From Variovorax paradoxus (GTDB lineage: Bacteria; Pseudomonadota; Gammaproteobacteria; Burkholderiales; Burkholderiaceae_C), in assembly GCF_000834655.1 (NCBI RefSeq), contig NZ_JXQQ01000044.1, positions 62,001 through 126,000 on the forward strand: 64,000 bases of DNA, written 5' to 3'. How positions within the stretch are numbered: the first letter of the stretch is position 1; every line of letters begins with the position of its first letter. Both the position numbers and the translations under genes were made by a program. The notes beneath the pieces are model-generated. The model worked only from the letters and a program-made list of their open reading frames with translations. It made no database searches and had not been told where the DNA came from. Positions 25,031 to 33,451 of the stretch are shown here, in pieces.

Positions 25031-25693
25031 ATGATCGGCATCGCGACGCTCTCGCTCTTCCTGCTCGCCGTGCTGGCGCTGTTCCTCTCGCCCGGCCCGA
25101 ACATGGCCTTCGTGCTTTCGCACGGCGTGGCGCACGGTCCGCGCGGCGGGTTCGCCGCGGCGATCGGCATCTCGGCCGCCGACCTGGTGCACACGCTCTT
25201 CGCGGCGACCGGCGTCACCGCGCTGGTGGCCGCGTGGCCGCCGTCGTTCGACCTGCTGCGCTATGCAGGCGCGCTGTACCTGGTGTGGCTTGCGGTGCAG
25301 GCGCTGCGCCATGGCGGCCTTCGCATGGATGCGCAGGCGCAGCCGGCCGGCTTCGGGCGCATCGTGCGCATGGCGCTCCTGAACAACCTCGTCAATCCGA
25401 AGGCGCTGCTGTTCTTCATGGTGTTCCTGCCGCAGTTCGTCGATCCGTCGCGCGGCAGCGTGCCGCTGCAGCTGGTGCAACTGGGCATCGTGCTGTCGGT
25501 GGCCGCGCTCGCCTTCAACACGCTGCTGGGCGCCTGCAGCGGGCAGGTCGGGCGATGGCTGCAGCGCCGGCCCGGCGCCGAAAGATTCCAGCGCACGCTG
25601 CTCGCGCTGGTGATGATCGGCCTGGCCATCCGCCTGCTGATGCTCGACCGACCCGCCGCACCAGGGGCTGCACTTTCCGCACAAGGACACTGA
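25031..25693 (+). CDS. LysE/RhtB-family amino-acid exporter, copy 2
   Basis: A 220-residue membrane protein with the LysE signature ALFLSPGPNMAFVLSHGVAHG near the N-terminus, YAGALYLVWLAVQAL, and LLNNLVNPKALLFFMVFLPQF, which is classic for RhtB types. It has six hydrophobic segments. It starts 13 bases after the aminotransferase stop, suggesting an enzyme-exporter pair. It is only moderately similar to the copies at 22100 and 28105 by eye, so the three look like separate family members, not fresh duplicates. Confidence 0.92.
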   Translation: MIGIATLSLFLLAVLALFLSPGPNMAFVLSHGVAHGPRGGFAAAIGISAADLVHTLFAATGVTALVAAWPPSFDLLRYAGALYLVWLAVQALRHGGLRMDAQAQPAGFGRIVRMALLNNLVNPKALLFFMVFLPQFVDPSRGSVPLQLVQLGIVLSVAALAFNTLLGACSGQVGRWLQRRPGAERFQRTLLALVMIGLAIRLLMLDRPAAPGAALSAQGH

Positions 25694-25698
25694 ACACC

Positions 25699-26340
25699 AT
25701 GCTCAATATCTGGGGCCGCATCAGCTCGATCAACGTCCGCAAGGTGGTGTGGTGCGCGCAGGAACTCGGGCTCGATTTCCAGCGCACCGAGGCCGGCGGC
25801 AAGTTCGGCGTGGTGCAGACGCCCGAATACCTCGCGCTCAATCCGAATGCGATGGTGCCGACCATCGACGACGGCGAAGGCGCCGAGCGCGTGACGCTCT
25901 GGGAGTCGAACGTGATCGTGCGCTACCTCTGCGCGAAGCATTCGCACGGCACCTTCTATCCGAGCGAGCTGCCCGCGCGCTTCGACGCCGAGCGCTGGAT
26001 GGACTGGCAGCAGACCACGCTCAACCGCGCGAGCCGCGACGCGTTCGTGCAGTGGGTCCGCACGCCGCCCGCCGAGCGCCAGCCCGCGCTCATCGACGCC
26101 TCGGTGCGCGAGAGCGAAGCCCTCTTCGCCATGCTCGATGCGCACCTTGCCCAGCGCGCCTACATGGGCGGCGACCGCTTCACGATGGCCGACATCCCCG
26201 TCGGCTGCGAAGCGCACCGCTGGTTCGGTCTGCCCGCCACCGAATACCGGCGGCCGAGCTGGCCGAACGTGGAACGCTGGTACGCCGACCTCCTCTCCCG
26301 CCCGGGCGCCCGCGGCGTGCTCGACCTGGGACTGGAATGA
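25699..26340 (+). CDS. Glutathione S-transferase family protein
   Basis: This 213-residue cytosolic GST-like protein has a thioredoxin-fold N-terminal domain (residues 1-82; INVRKVVWCAQELGLDF, then NAMVPTIDDG and LWESNVIVRYL, the glutathione gamma-glutamyl site) and an all-helical C-terminal domain with GGDRFTMADIPVGC. The active-site position near residue 10 is serine (SSIN), as in theta- and beta-like classes. It starts five bases after the LysE gene, so it is in the same transcript. The substrate is unknown. A repeat element directly follows its stop. Confidence 0.9.
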   Translation: MLNIWGRISSINVRKVVWCAQELGLDFQRTEAGGKFGVVQTPEYLALNPNAMVPTIDDGEGAERVTLWESNVIVRYLCAKHSHGTFYPSELPARFDAERWMDWQQTTLNRASRDAFVQWVRTPPAERQPALIDASVRESEALFAMLDAHLAQRAYMGGDRFTMADIPVGCEAHRWFGLPATEYRRPSWPNVERWYADLLSRPGARGVLDLGLE

Positions 26341-26345
26341 CCCCC

Positions 26346-26432
26346 AGTCTTCGCGCACTTCGTGTCGCTTCGCCAACCCCCTCGCAGGGGGCGACACCAG
26401 TGGCCCGGCGGAGCCGGTTCCACGGTGTCTCC
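26346..26432. repeat. Comamonadaceae-type interspersed repeat with nested hairpins
   Basis: Directly after the GST stop is a non-coding element made of stacked inverted repeats. GTGTCGC (26362-26368) pairs with GCGACAC (26391-26397) and encloses CCCCC (26377-26381) and GGGGG (26387-26391). CCGGC (26405-26409) and GCCGG (26413-26417) follow, then CACGGTGTCTC. I recall this arrangement as a recurring intergenic element in Variovorax, Acidovorax and relatives. It may act as a REP-like transcript-stabilising or terminating element. Confidence 0.65.
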
Positions 26433-26472
26433 TTGACTGACATTGCCCTCTGACCTGAACCGTTTGAATCCG

Positions 26473-27396
26473 ATGAAATCCCGCCCCTTCAAGCAAGTCG
26501 ACGTCTTCACCGCCACCGCCTACTTCGGCAATCCGCTGGCCGTGGTGATCGATGGCCAGGACCTGGACGACGCCGCCATGCAGCGTTTCGCGCAGTGGAC
26601 CAACCTGTCCGAGACCACCTTCCTCCTGCCGCCGACCGAACCGACGGCCGACTACCGCGTGCGCATCTTCACGCCCGGCGGCGAGCTGCCCTTTGCCGGG
26701 CATCCGACCATCGGCACCTGCCATGCATGGCTCGAGGCGGGCGGCAAGCCCAAGGTCGCGGGCCGCGTGGTGCAGCAATGCGGCGCCGGCCTCGTTCCGC
26801 TGCGGCGCGACGGCGATCGCCTGGCTTTCGCCGCGCCACCGCTCAAGCGCAGCGCCCCGAGTCCCGCGCTGCTGGCCAAGGTGGCCGGCGCGCTGGGCCT
26901 GAAGGCGCAGCAGGTGGTCGCGGCGCAGGTGCTGGACAACGGCCCGGTCTGGTTCGGTATCTTGCTCAACGATGCCGACGCCGTTCTGGCGCTGCAGCCC
27001 GACCACCGCGCGCTGAAGGAACTGGGCGTGAAGGCCGGCGTGGCGGGCGTGCCCGCGGCGCACGACACCTCGCTGCTCATCGGCCGCTCCAACCGCGAGG
27101 CGCGCGCTTTCGGCAACCGGCCCGCCACGCCGAACGAAGACGGCGCGAAGATCGACCTGGAAGTGCGCGCCTTCGCCGAGCCGATCGGCGTGCAGGAAGA
27201 CCCGGTCACCGGCAGCCTGAACGCGAGCCTGGCCGAATGGCTGATCGCCGACGGCCACATGCCAGAGCGCTACCTGGCCGCGCAAGGCCAGTGCCTGGGC
27301 CGCGCGGGCCGCGTGTACATCGAGCGCGACGGCGAAGGAAAGATCTGGGTCGGCGGCGATGCCGTGACCTGCGTGGACGGCAACGTCACGCTCTGA
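26473..27396 (+). CDS. PhzF-family isomerase/epimerase-like protein
   Basis: At 307 residues, with the PhzF diaminopimelate-epimerase-like fold in two halves. The first has VDVFTATAYFGNPLAVV and NLSETTFLLP, whose Glu is the catalytic acid in PhzF. It continues with RIFTPGGELPFAGHPTIGTCHAW. The second has GVQEDPVTGSLNASLAEWL. Most members outside phenazine clusters have no known substrate, and no phz genes are here. I chose ATG 26473 over an upstream TTG because it places the FTATAYFGNP motif at the standard distance. A 132-base gap with the repeat element separates it from the GST gene. Confidence 0.9.
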   Translation: MKSRPFKQVDVFTATAYFGNPLAVVIDGQDLDDAAMQRFAQWTNLSETTFLLPPTEPTADYRVRIFTPGGELPFAGHPTIGTCHAWLEAGGKPKVAGRVVQQCGAGLVPLRRDGDRLAFAAPPLKRSAPSPALLAKVAGALGLKAQQVVAAQVLDNGPVWFGILLNDADAVLALQPDHRALKELGVKAGVAGVPAAHDTSLLIGRSNREARAFGNRPATPNEDGAKIDLEVRAFAEPIGVQEDPVTGSLNASLAEWLIADGHMPERYLAAQGQCLGRAGRVYIERDGEGKIWVGGDAVTCVDGNVTL

Positions 27397-27409
27397 AACA
27401 GGAACTGCC

Positions 27410-28102
27410 ATGCACGCTGAAGTCGACCACCTGGTGATCGCCGCCACTTCGCTGGACGAGGGCGTGGCGTGGTGCGAAGCAACGCTGGGCGTCACGCCCG
27501 GCCCCGGCGGCACACATCCGCTCATGGGCACGCACAACCGCCTGCTGAACGTGGCGGGCGATGCGTTTCCGCGTGCCTACGCGGAGATCATCGCGATCGA
27601 GCCCGGCAAGCAGCCCTCGCGCTCCGGCACGCGCCGCTGGTTCGACCTGGACGACGCCGCGCTGCAGGCCGGCCTCGCGCAGCACGGGCCGCACCTGATC
27701 CACTTCGTCGCGCGCGTGCCCGATGCCGTCGCCGCAACGCGCGCGCTGGCCCACGAGGAGCACGCGCACATCGACCGGGGCCAGTTGCTCGAAGCCTCGC
27801 GCGACACGCCGGCCGGGCGGCTCGAATGGCAGATCACGGTGCGCGACGACGGCCAGCGGCTCTTCTACGGCGCGCTGCCGACGCTGATCCAGTGGGGGCC
27901 GGTGCACCCGACCGACGCCATGCCTGCATCGGGCCTCGTGCTGCGTTCGCTGCGCGCCGCACACCCGCGCGCACCGGCCCTGTCGGGCGCGCTCTCGGCC
28001 ATCGGCATGGGCGCGCTGAAGGTGGACGCCGGTCCGCCCAACCTCGTCGCGGTGTTCGACACGCCGCGCGGCCCCGTCACCCTCGAATCCAAGGGACTCT
28101 GA
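27410..28102 (+). CDS. VOC/glyoxalase-like domain protein
   Basis: This 230-residue soluble protein begins EVDHLVIAATSLDEGVAWCE, the first strand-helix of a vicinal-oxygen-chelate domain of the Glyoxalase_3 type, followed by MGTHNRLLNVAG and YAEIIAIEPGK. The C-terminal 60 residues (GPVHPTDAMPASGLVLRSLR onward) form the second half of the module. Members may isomerise or cleave small metabolites, but the substrate is unknown. It sits 13 bases after phzF-like and 2 bases before a LysE gene, inside the exporter run. Confidence 0.82.
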   Translation: MHAEVDHLVIAATSLDEGVAWCEATLGVTPGPGGTHPLMGTHNRLLNVAGDAFPRAYAEIIAIEPGKQPSRSGTRRWFDLDDAALQAGLAQHGPHLIHFVARVPDAVAATRALAHEEHAHIDRGQLLEASRDTPAGRLEWQITVRDDGQRLFYGALPTLIQWGPVHPTDAMPASGLVLRSLRAAHPRAPALSGALSAIGMGALKVDAGPPNLVAVFDTPRGPVTLESKGL

Positions 28103-28104
28103 GC

Positions 28105-28737
28105 ATGCTGACCCTCACCGAAATCGCCTGGTTCGCCCTCGCCTCGCTGCTGCTGGCGCTCACGCCGGGGCCGAACATGATCTATTGCGTCTCGCGCACG
28201 CTGATCCAGGGCCGCCGCGCGGGAATGATCTCGCTGGGCGGCGTGCTGATGGCTTTTCTGGTGCACCTGTTCGCCGCGGCGCTCGGGCTCACCGCGCTGC
28301 TGCTGGCGGTGCCGCTCGCGTTCGATGCGATCCGCATCGCGGGCGCCGCCTACCTGCTGTGGCTCGCATGGCAGGCGGTGCGACCCGGCGGCAATGCGCC
28401 CTTCGAGGCGCGGGCGCTGCCGGCCGATCCGCCGGGCAAGCTGTTCCGCATGGGCTTTCTCACGAACCTGCTGAACCCGAAGGTGGCGATGTTCTACCTG
28501 TCGTTCTTTCCGCAGTTCATCCACCCCGAGCGCGGCTCGGTGCTGCTGCAGAGCATGCAGCTGGGCATGGCGCAGATGGCGTCGAGCGCGGCGGTCAACA
28601 CGGCGGTGATCTTCGGCGCCGCGAGCATCACCGCGGTGCTGTCGCAAAGCGCCGGCTGGCTGCGCGCGCAGCGCTACGTGATGGGCAGCGTGCTGGCCGC
28701 GCTGGCGGTGCGGGTCGCCCTCACCGAACGCAAGTAA
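28105..28737 (+). CDS. LysE/RhtB-family amino-acid exporter, copy 3
   Basis: A 210-residue membrane protein with LLALTPGPNMIYCVSRTLIQG at the N-terminal signature, then AGAAYLLWLAWQAV and FLTNLLNPKVAMFYLSFFPQF. It has six hydrophobic segments. The ATG is two bases after the VOC gene stop. A threonine-dehydratase-like gene follows 20 bases later, which makes threonine, serine or homoserine plausible export substrates. That link is inferred from position only. Confidence 0.92.
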   Translation: MLTLTEIAWFALASLLLALTPGPNMIYCVSRTLIQGRRAGMISLGGVLMAFLVHLFAAALGLTALLLAVPLAFDAIRIAGAAYLLWLAWQAVRPGGNAPFEARALPADPPGKLFRMGFLTNLLNPKVAMFYLSFFPQFIHPERGSVLLQSMQLGMAQMASSAAVNTAVIFGAASITAVLSQSAGWLRAQRYVMGSVLAALAVRVALTERK

Positions 28738-28757
28738 GCAATAAAAAAAGGACGCCA

Positions 28758-29729
28758 GTGAAATTCACCCGCCAGGAGATCGAAGCCGCGCAGCGCACCG
28801 TGCATGCGGCGATGCCGCCGACCCCGCAATACAGCTGGCCGCTGCTGTCGCAGCGCCTGGGCGCAACCCTCTGGGCCAAGCACGAGAACCACACGCCGGT
28901 CGGCGCCTTCAAGATCCGCGGCGGCCTCACCTACTTCGAGACGCTCGCGCGCGAGCACCCCGAAGTGCGCCATGTGATCAGCGCCACGCGCGGCAACCAC
29001 GGCCAGTCGCTCGGCTTCGCGGCGCGGCGGCATGGGCTGGACGCGACCATCGTCGTGCCGCACGGCAACTCGCAGGAAAAGAACGCCGCGATGCGCGCGC
29101 TCGGCGTCACGCTGGTGGAGCATGGCGACGATTTCCAGGCGGCGTCGGAGCACGCGGCCCTGCTGGCCGAGCGCGACGCGCTGCATCGCGTGCCCTCGTT
29201 CCATCGCGAACTCGTGCGCGGTGTATCGACCGCGTATGTCGAGTTCTTCAGCGCATTCGAGGACGCGCCGCCCGACGTGCTGTTCGTGCCCATCGGCCTG
29301 GGCTCCGGATTCGCCGGCGCGGCCGTGGCGCGCGCGCATTGCGGCGTGGCCACAAAAATCATCGGCGTGGTGTCGGCGCATGCCACGGCGTACCGCGACT
29401 CCTTCCGCGCGGGCAAGCCCGTCGAGTCGCCGGTCAGCACGCGGCTGGCCGACGGCATGGCCTGCCGCGTGCCGGTGCCCGAATCGGTCGAGGTGGTGCT
29501 GCGCGAAGCCGACGACGTGATCGCCGTCACCGACGACGAGGTGGCCGAGGCGATGCGCATCCTCTTTTCCGACACGCACAACGTGGCCGAGGGCGCGGGC
29601 GCCGCGGCGCTCGCGGGCGCGCTTCAGCAGCAGGAGCGCTGGCGCGGCAAGACGGTGGGCATCAGCGTGAGCGGCGGCAATGTCGATTCCGACATGTTCG
29701 CCGGGGTGCTTTCGCGCACTTCTCCCTGA
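28758..29729 (+). CDS. PLP-dependent threonine/serine dehydratase-like enzyme
   Basis: A 323-residue fold-type-II PLP enzyme. The Schiff-base lysine is K52 in VGAFKIRGG, TRGNHGQSLGFAARR is the next family motif, and SVSGGNVD is near the C-terminus. The phosphate-binding loop reads GLGSGFAG instead of the more usual Gly-rich GGGGL. There is no ACT regulatory domain, so it resembles catabolic dehydratases or serine racemase-like proteins. The start is GTG 28758, supported by a strong AAAAAAAGGA ribosome site seven bases upstream. It ends the plus-strand run and converges with the creatininase-family gene seven bases away. Confidence 0.9.
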   Translation: MKFTRQEIEAAQRTVHAAMPPTPQYSWPLLSQRLGATLWAKHENHTPVGAFKIRGGLTYFETLAREHPEVRHVISATRGNHGQSLGFAARRHGLDATIVVPHGNSQEKNAAMRALGVTLVEHGDDFQAASEHAALLAERDALHRVPSFHRELVRGVSTAYVEFFSAFEDAPPDVLFVPIGLGSGFAGAAVARAHCGVATKIIGVVSAHATAYRDSFRAGKPVESPVSTRLADGMACRVPVPESVEVVLREADDVIAVTDDEVAEAMRILFSDTHNVAEGAGAAALAGALQQQERWRGKTVGISVSGGNVDSDMFAGVLSRTSP

Positions 29730-29736
29730 AGGCTGG

Positions 29737-30573
29737 TCAGGGCAGCGGCTGGGTGTTGGCCGTCGCCAGCGGCAGGCGCGACACCTCCGCCAGCAGCAAC
29801 GCGAGTTGCTGCGCGGCCGCATCGACCACCGCCTGCCCCTTCGCCGCCGTCGCCGCGGCCGCATTGCCGGCTGCGCCCTGCGCGTTGTAGTCCTCCATGG
29901 CCCAGCCGAGCTTGGCGCTCTTGCCGTTGCCCAGGATCGCGTAGTCGGCGGCGCGCTGCTCGGAGGTCGAGCGGAAATCCTTCGCCTCGCCCATGCGCAC
30001 GAGCTGCGGCGTGAGCGCCAGCATCATCGAGGTCTCGACCTCGCCCGCGTGCACGCCGAAGCGGTGCTCCTTCGCACCGAACTGCGCGTTCGCCTCGCCC
30101 AGCGGCAGGTTGAACCAGCTCACGCTGTAGACGATGAGGCCGTGGGCCGCGCGCAGCTCGCGCGCCACGATGTCCATCGCCCCCACATGGCCGCCGTGCG
30201 CATTGAAGAGCACCAGCTTCTTCACGCCGGCGCGCGCCACGCCCGCGCCGATTTCGTTCCACATGCGGATCAGGGTCTCGGCCGAGAGCGTGAGCGTGCC
30301 GGCAAAGCGTGCGTGCTCGGGGCTGAGGCCGATCTGCTGGGTCGGAAGGAACAGCACCGGCAGATCCGCCGCCAGCAGCGACAGCGATGCGCTCACGATG
30401 CCGTCGGCCAGCACCGTGTCCACGCCCAGCGGCAGGTGCGGGCCGTGCTGCTCGGTCGCGCCCAGCGGCAGCACCGCGACGGTGGCAGCTGCGTCGAGCG
30501 AGGCGAAATCGCGCGTGGTGAGCTGGGACCAGAACCGGGGAAGGGGTAGCGACGGGGACGATGGGGCGTTCAT
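29737..30573 (-). CDS. Creatininase-family amidohydrolase
   Basis: At 278 residues, it has the metal-binding signature of the family: LPLGATEQHGPHLPLGVDT (Glu, His and Asp ligands) near residue 33, then FNAHGGHVGAMD and a late glutamate in HAGEVETSMML. The family includes creatinine amidohydrolase, MftE-type peptidases and riboflavin-pathway hydrolases. Nothing nearby indicates creatinine use. It converges with the dehydratase gene and diverges from pgaA, with a 247-base AT-rich gap upstream of both. Confidence 0.88.
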   Translation of the reverse strand: MNAPSSPSLPLPRFWSQLTTRDFASLDAAATVAVLPLGATEQHGPHLPLGVDTVLADGIVSASLSLLAADLPVLFLPTQQIGLSPEHARFAGTLTLSAETLIRMWNEIGAGVARAGVKKLVLFNAHGGHVGAMDIVARELRAAHGLIVYSVSWFNLPLGEANAQFGAKEHRFGVHAGEVETSMMLALTPQLVRMGEAKDFRSTSEQRAADYAILGNGKSAKLGWAMEDYNAQGAAGNAAAATAAKGQAVVDAAAQQLALLLAEVSRLPLATANTQPLP

Positions 30574-30820
30574 TTCACGATCTTAGGCGGGCGCGTTGCC
30601 GTCCCCAAGTTGCACCTGCATACAACTTGCCTGAAGTCAATCGCGAAACTGCGATCCAGTTCACAGTCATTAGTTATGTTTTGTCAGTTTCTCCGATTTG
30701 TTAACAACATCCCCTAGAGTCATTTTTTAAGAACTTTCAGCTACGTTTGCTAACAGGCTGCAAGTTCTCCGTTGTGACGGCACAAGAGGCTGCGCACCGG
30801 GTGATGTTCAAGGGAGCAGA
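30574..30820. promoter_or_regulatory. AT-rich divergent control region upstream of pgaABCD
   Basis: This 247-base gap is clearly more AT-rich than the surroundings, especially 30650-30760. It includes TGTTAACA (30700-30707 area), the inverted repeat TTGTG-ACGG-CACAA at 30772-30785, and a TTGTCA (30681-30686) that could be a -35 box, though no good -10 follows at 17 bases. Such AT-rich DNA in a GC-rich genome often binds H-NS-like silencers. No gene is visible inside. Confidence 0.45.
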
Positions 30821-33451
30821 GTGTCGATCCACCAAAAAGATGGGGGCACGGTCACGGCTGGGCGCAAAACTGCGCTGGTCCGTTCGTTGTCGCTACACCT
30901 CGCAGCCGTTGCGCGGGGCTTGCCACCGATTCTTTGCGTACTGGCCCTGGGCATGTCCCAGGCACAGGCGCAATCCGTTGTCACGAATCAGCCCGCCGCC
31001 GAGCGCGGCACGTCGGCCTACGACCCGCAGCGCCACGACGCGCTGATCGCCGAGCGCCGCGCCGGCCGCCTCACGTCCGCGCAGGCGCTGCGGCAGCTGA
31101 AGGACTGGCTCGCCGCGGCCACGCTCGCAGATGCCGCCCGCCAGCGGGTGGCCTCCGATGCGATCGCCGTTGCCGTTGACGACGGCCAGTTCGCCGAAGC
31201 CGTGGCGCTGGGCCGGCAGTTTCCGCCGGGCCAGTTGCGCGACTACGCCCTGGGTCCGCTGGCCGTGGCGGCACGACGTACCAAAGACCTCATATTGCAG
31301 GGCGAAACTGTCGCCGCGTGGCGCGCAAGGCAACCTGCAGCGCGAGAACCGCGGATCCACGAGGCCTTCTGGCGTCTTGACAGCGGCGACATCCCCGCAG
31401 CACAGGCGCTGTACCGCGAACTCGCGCAACCCGCGCCGACCGAAACAGCCGACCGGCTCGCGCTCCTGGAGCTGCGCGGAGCCTTGGCACGGGCGGGCGG
31501 CGACACGCTGCAGGCGATGTCCGCCTACGCCGAAGCCAGCACGCTCGGGCCCGACCGGTCCGACCTGCGCCGGGAAACCGACTTCCTGCTGGCCGACAGC
31601 GGCGCCGAGTCGACCGCATTCGAAGACGCCGAGGCGGCCGAACGCGCGAAACCCGGTTCCTTTTCGGCCCTCGCGCTGTCCACGCTGCAACAGCGGGCGC
31701 TCGGGCAGCGGCTGCGCTGGGCGATCAAGGAGCGCGACGAACGGCTCGGGCCCTCGCGCGTGGTCGCGCTGGACCGCGTGCTGGTCGACCAGGAGACTGC
31801 GCTGAGCCGGCTCGACACAGCCGCCGCTGCCGCGCCGCCCGCCGATGCGCCGCAGTGGCACGCCGTGCGCGTTCGCCTCTTGTCCGACCGCCTGCTCGCG
31901 CTGGTCGAGCGCGGGCGTCCCGCCGAGGCCATCGCGCTCTACGGCACGCTCCACGCCGCCGGCACGGAACTGCCGCCCTACGGCCTTTCAGCCGCCGCCC
32001 GCGCCTTCGCGCAGGAGCGCCGCTCGGTCGATGCGGTGCCGCTGTACGAAGCCGCCATCGCCAAGGCCGGCCCCACATTGCAGATGCCCGCCGAGAGCCA
32101 TTTCGGGCTGGTCTACGCCTACCAGGACACCGGCCGTTTCGAAGACGCCGAGGCCCTGCTCAAGCGCATCGAGGAAGCCACGCCCGCCTACCTGCGGCTC
32201 GCACCGGAAGCGCGCCGGCCCAACAGCCAGTACACCGACGTGAACGGAATGCGCGGGCTGCTGGCGCTCTATGGCGACAACCCCGCGCTCGCCCAGCAGC
32301 GCTTTTCGACGCTGACCGGCGAAGCCCCGCTGAACCCCGGCTACGCCTACGGCGCGGGACTCACCGAACGGCTGCGCGAACACCCCGAGGCCGCCGTCGC
32401 GCGCTTCGAGGCGCAGGCGGCCGACGCCCCGTTCGACATCAGCGCGCGCGCCGGCCATGTCGAAGCGCTGATGGACGCGGGCGAATTCGCACAAGCCCGG
32501 CAGCGCGCCGAATCGCTCGAGGCCGATGCGGGCGACGACGCCGAGGTGCGCAACCTCGCGCGCAAGCGCCGCGCCATCACCGGCCCGCAACTGGAGGTCG
32601 AAGCAGGCGCATCGACCGGAGGCGGCGCCCTCGCGAACCGCGAATGGCGCGTCGACAGCCGGCTCAGCTCGGGTCTCATCGACGACCAGTGGCGCGTCTT
32701 CTACGACCAGTCGCTGGGCCGTGGCGACACGTCCATCGGCGATGCGAACCGCGCACGCGCGGGCCTGGGCCTGCGCTGGGAAAGCGGCCGCTGGCTGGCC
32801 GAAGGCGCGCTGCAGCGCAGCAACGGCGGGCCCTACCGCACCAGCGTGGCCGGCCGCGTGGACTACCGCGCGGGCGACGCCTGGCGCCTCTCGGCCACCT
32901 ACGACGGCGACAGCAAGGAATTGCCCTGGAAGGCCAAGGCCACCGGCGTCGGCGCGCGCGAGGCCGGTGCGAGCGTCGGCTACGTGGTGAACGAATCGCG
33001 CCGCTTCGACCTCGGGTGGAAGCAAATGGACTTCAGCGACGGCAACCTGCGCCGCGGCCTGGACTTCACCTGGCAGGAGCGCTGGATCAGTACGCCGCGC
33101 TTCCAGCTGGAGACGCGGCTGGGCGTGGACGCGAGCCGCAGCCGCACGCAGGACGTGGCGTATTTCAGCCCGTCCAGCGACGCGAGCGCGCAGCTCGCGG
33201 TGCGCGCGCAATGGCTCAACTGGAAGAGCGACGAGCGCCAGTTCTTCCAGGCGGTCGAAGTGAGCGGCGGCGGCTACCGGCAGGCGGGCTTCGGCACCGG
33301 CCCGCTCTGGAGCGTGCGCTACGAGCACCGCTGGAACCTCGGCCCGCGCATGACGCTGCGCTACGGCGTGAGCTTCTCCAGCCATCCCTACGACGGCGTG
33401 CGCGAACGACAGCGCGGCGTCTTCCTGAACCTTTCGATGCCCCTGCAGTGA
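30821..33451 (+). CDS. pgaA: PNAG export outer-membrane porin PgaA
   Basis: An 876-residue outer-membrane exporter for poly-beta-1,6-N-acetylglucosamine. A long basic N-region and a signal peptide (LPPILCVLALGMSQAQA, cleavage near residue 47) come first. TPR-like helical repeats follow to about residue 570, including ALYGDNPALAQQRFSTL. The rest is a beta-barrel of alternating aromatic strands, ending VFLNLSMPLQ, as in E. coli PgaA. The start is GTG 30821 with AGGGAG four bases upstream. The stop shares a base with the pgaB ATG. Periplasmic TPRs bind de-N-acetylated polymer and lead it into the barrel. Confidence 0.93.
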   Translation: MSIHQKDGGTVTAGRKTALVRSLSLHLAAVARGLPPILCVLALGMSQAQAQSVVTNQPAAERGTSAYDPQRHDALIAERRAGRLTSAQALRQLKDWLAAATLADAARQRVASDAIAVAVDDGQFAEAVALGRQFPPGQLRDYALGPLAVAARRTKDLILQGETVAAWRARQPAAREPRIHEAFWRLDSGDIPAAQALYRELAQPAPTETADRLALLELRGALARAGGDTLQAMSAYAEASTLGPDRSDLRRETDFLLADSGAESTAFEDAEAAERAKPGSFSALALSTLQQRALGQRLRWAIKERDERLGPSRVVALDRVLVDQETALSRLDTAAAAAPPADAPQWHAVRVRLLSDRLLALVERGRPAEAIALYGTLHAAGTELPPYGLSAAARAFAQERRSVDAVPLYEAAIAKAGPTLQMPAESHFGLVYAYQDTGRFEDAEALLKRIEEATPAYLRLAPEARRPNSQYTDVNGMRGLLALYGDNPALAQQRFSTLTGEAPLNPGYAYGAGLTERLREHPEAAVARFEAQAADAPFDISARAGHVEALMDAGEFAQARQRAESLEADAGDDAEVRNLARKRRAITGPQLEVEAGASTGGGALANREWRVDSRLSSGLIDDQWRVFYDQSLGRGDTSIGDANRARAGLGLRWESGRWLAEGALQRSNGGPYRTSVAGRVDYRAGDAWRLSATYDGDSKELPWKAKATGVGAREAGASVGYVVNESRRFDLGWKQMDFSDGNLRRGLDFTWQERWISTPRFQLETRLGVDASRSRTQDVAYFSPSSDASAQLAVRAQWLNWKSDERQFFQAVEVSGGGYRQAGFGTGPLWSVRYEHRWNLGPRMTLRYGVSFSSHPYDGVRERQRGVFLNLSMPLQ

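Noticed and set aside
26443-26472. TTG start adding ten residues to the PhzF-like protein
   Set aside because: ATG 26473 gives the standard family N-terminus; the extra residues do not fit the family.
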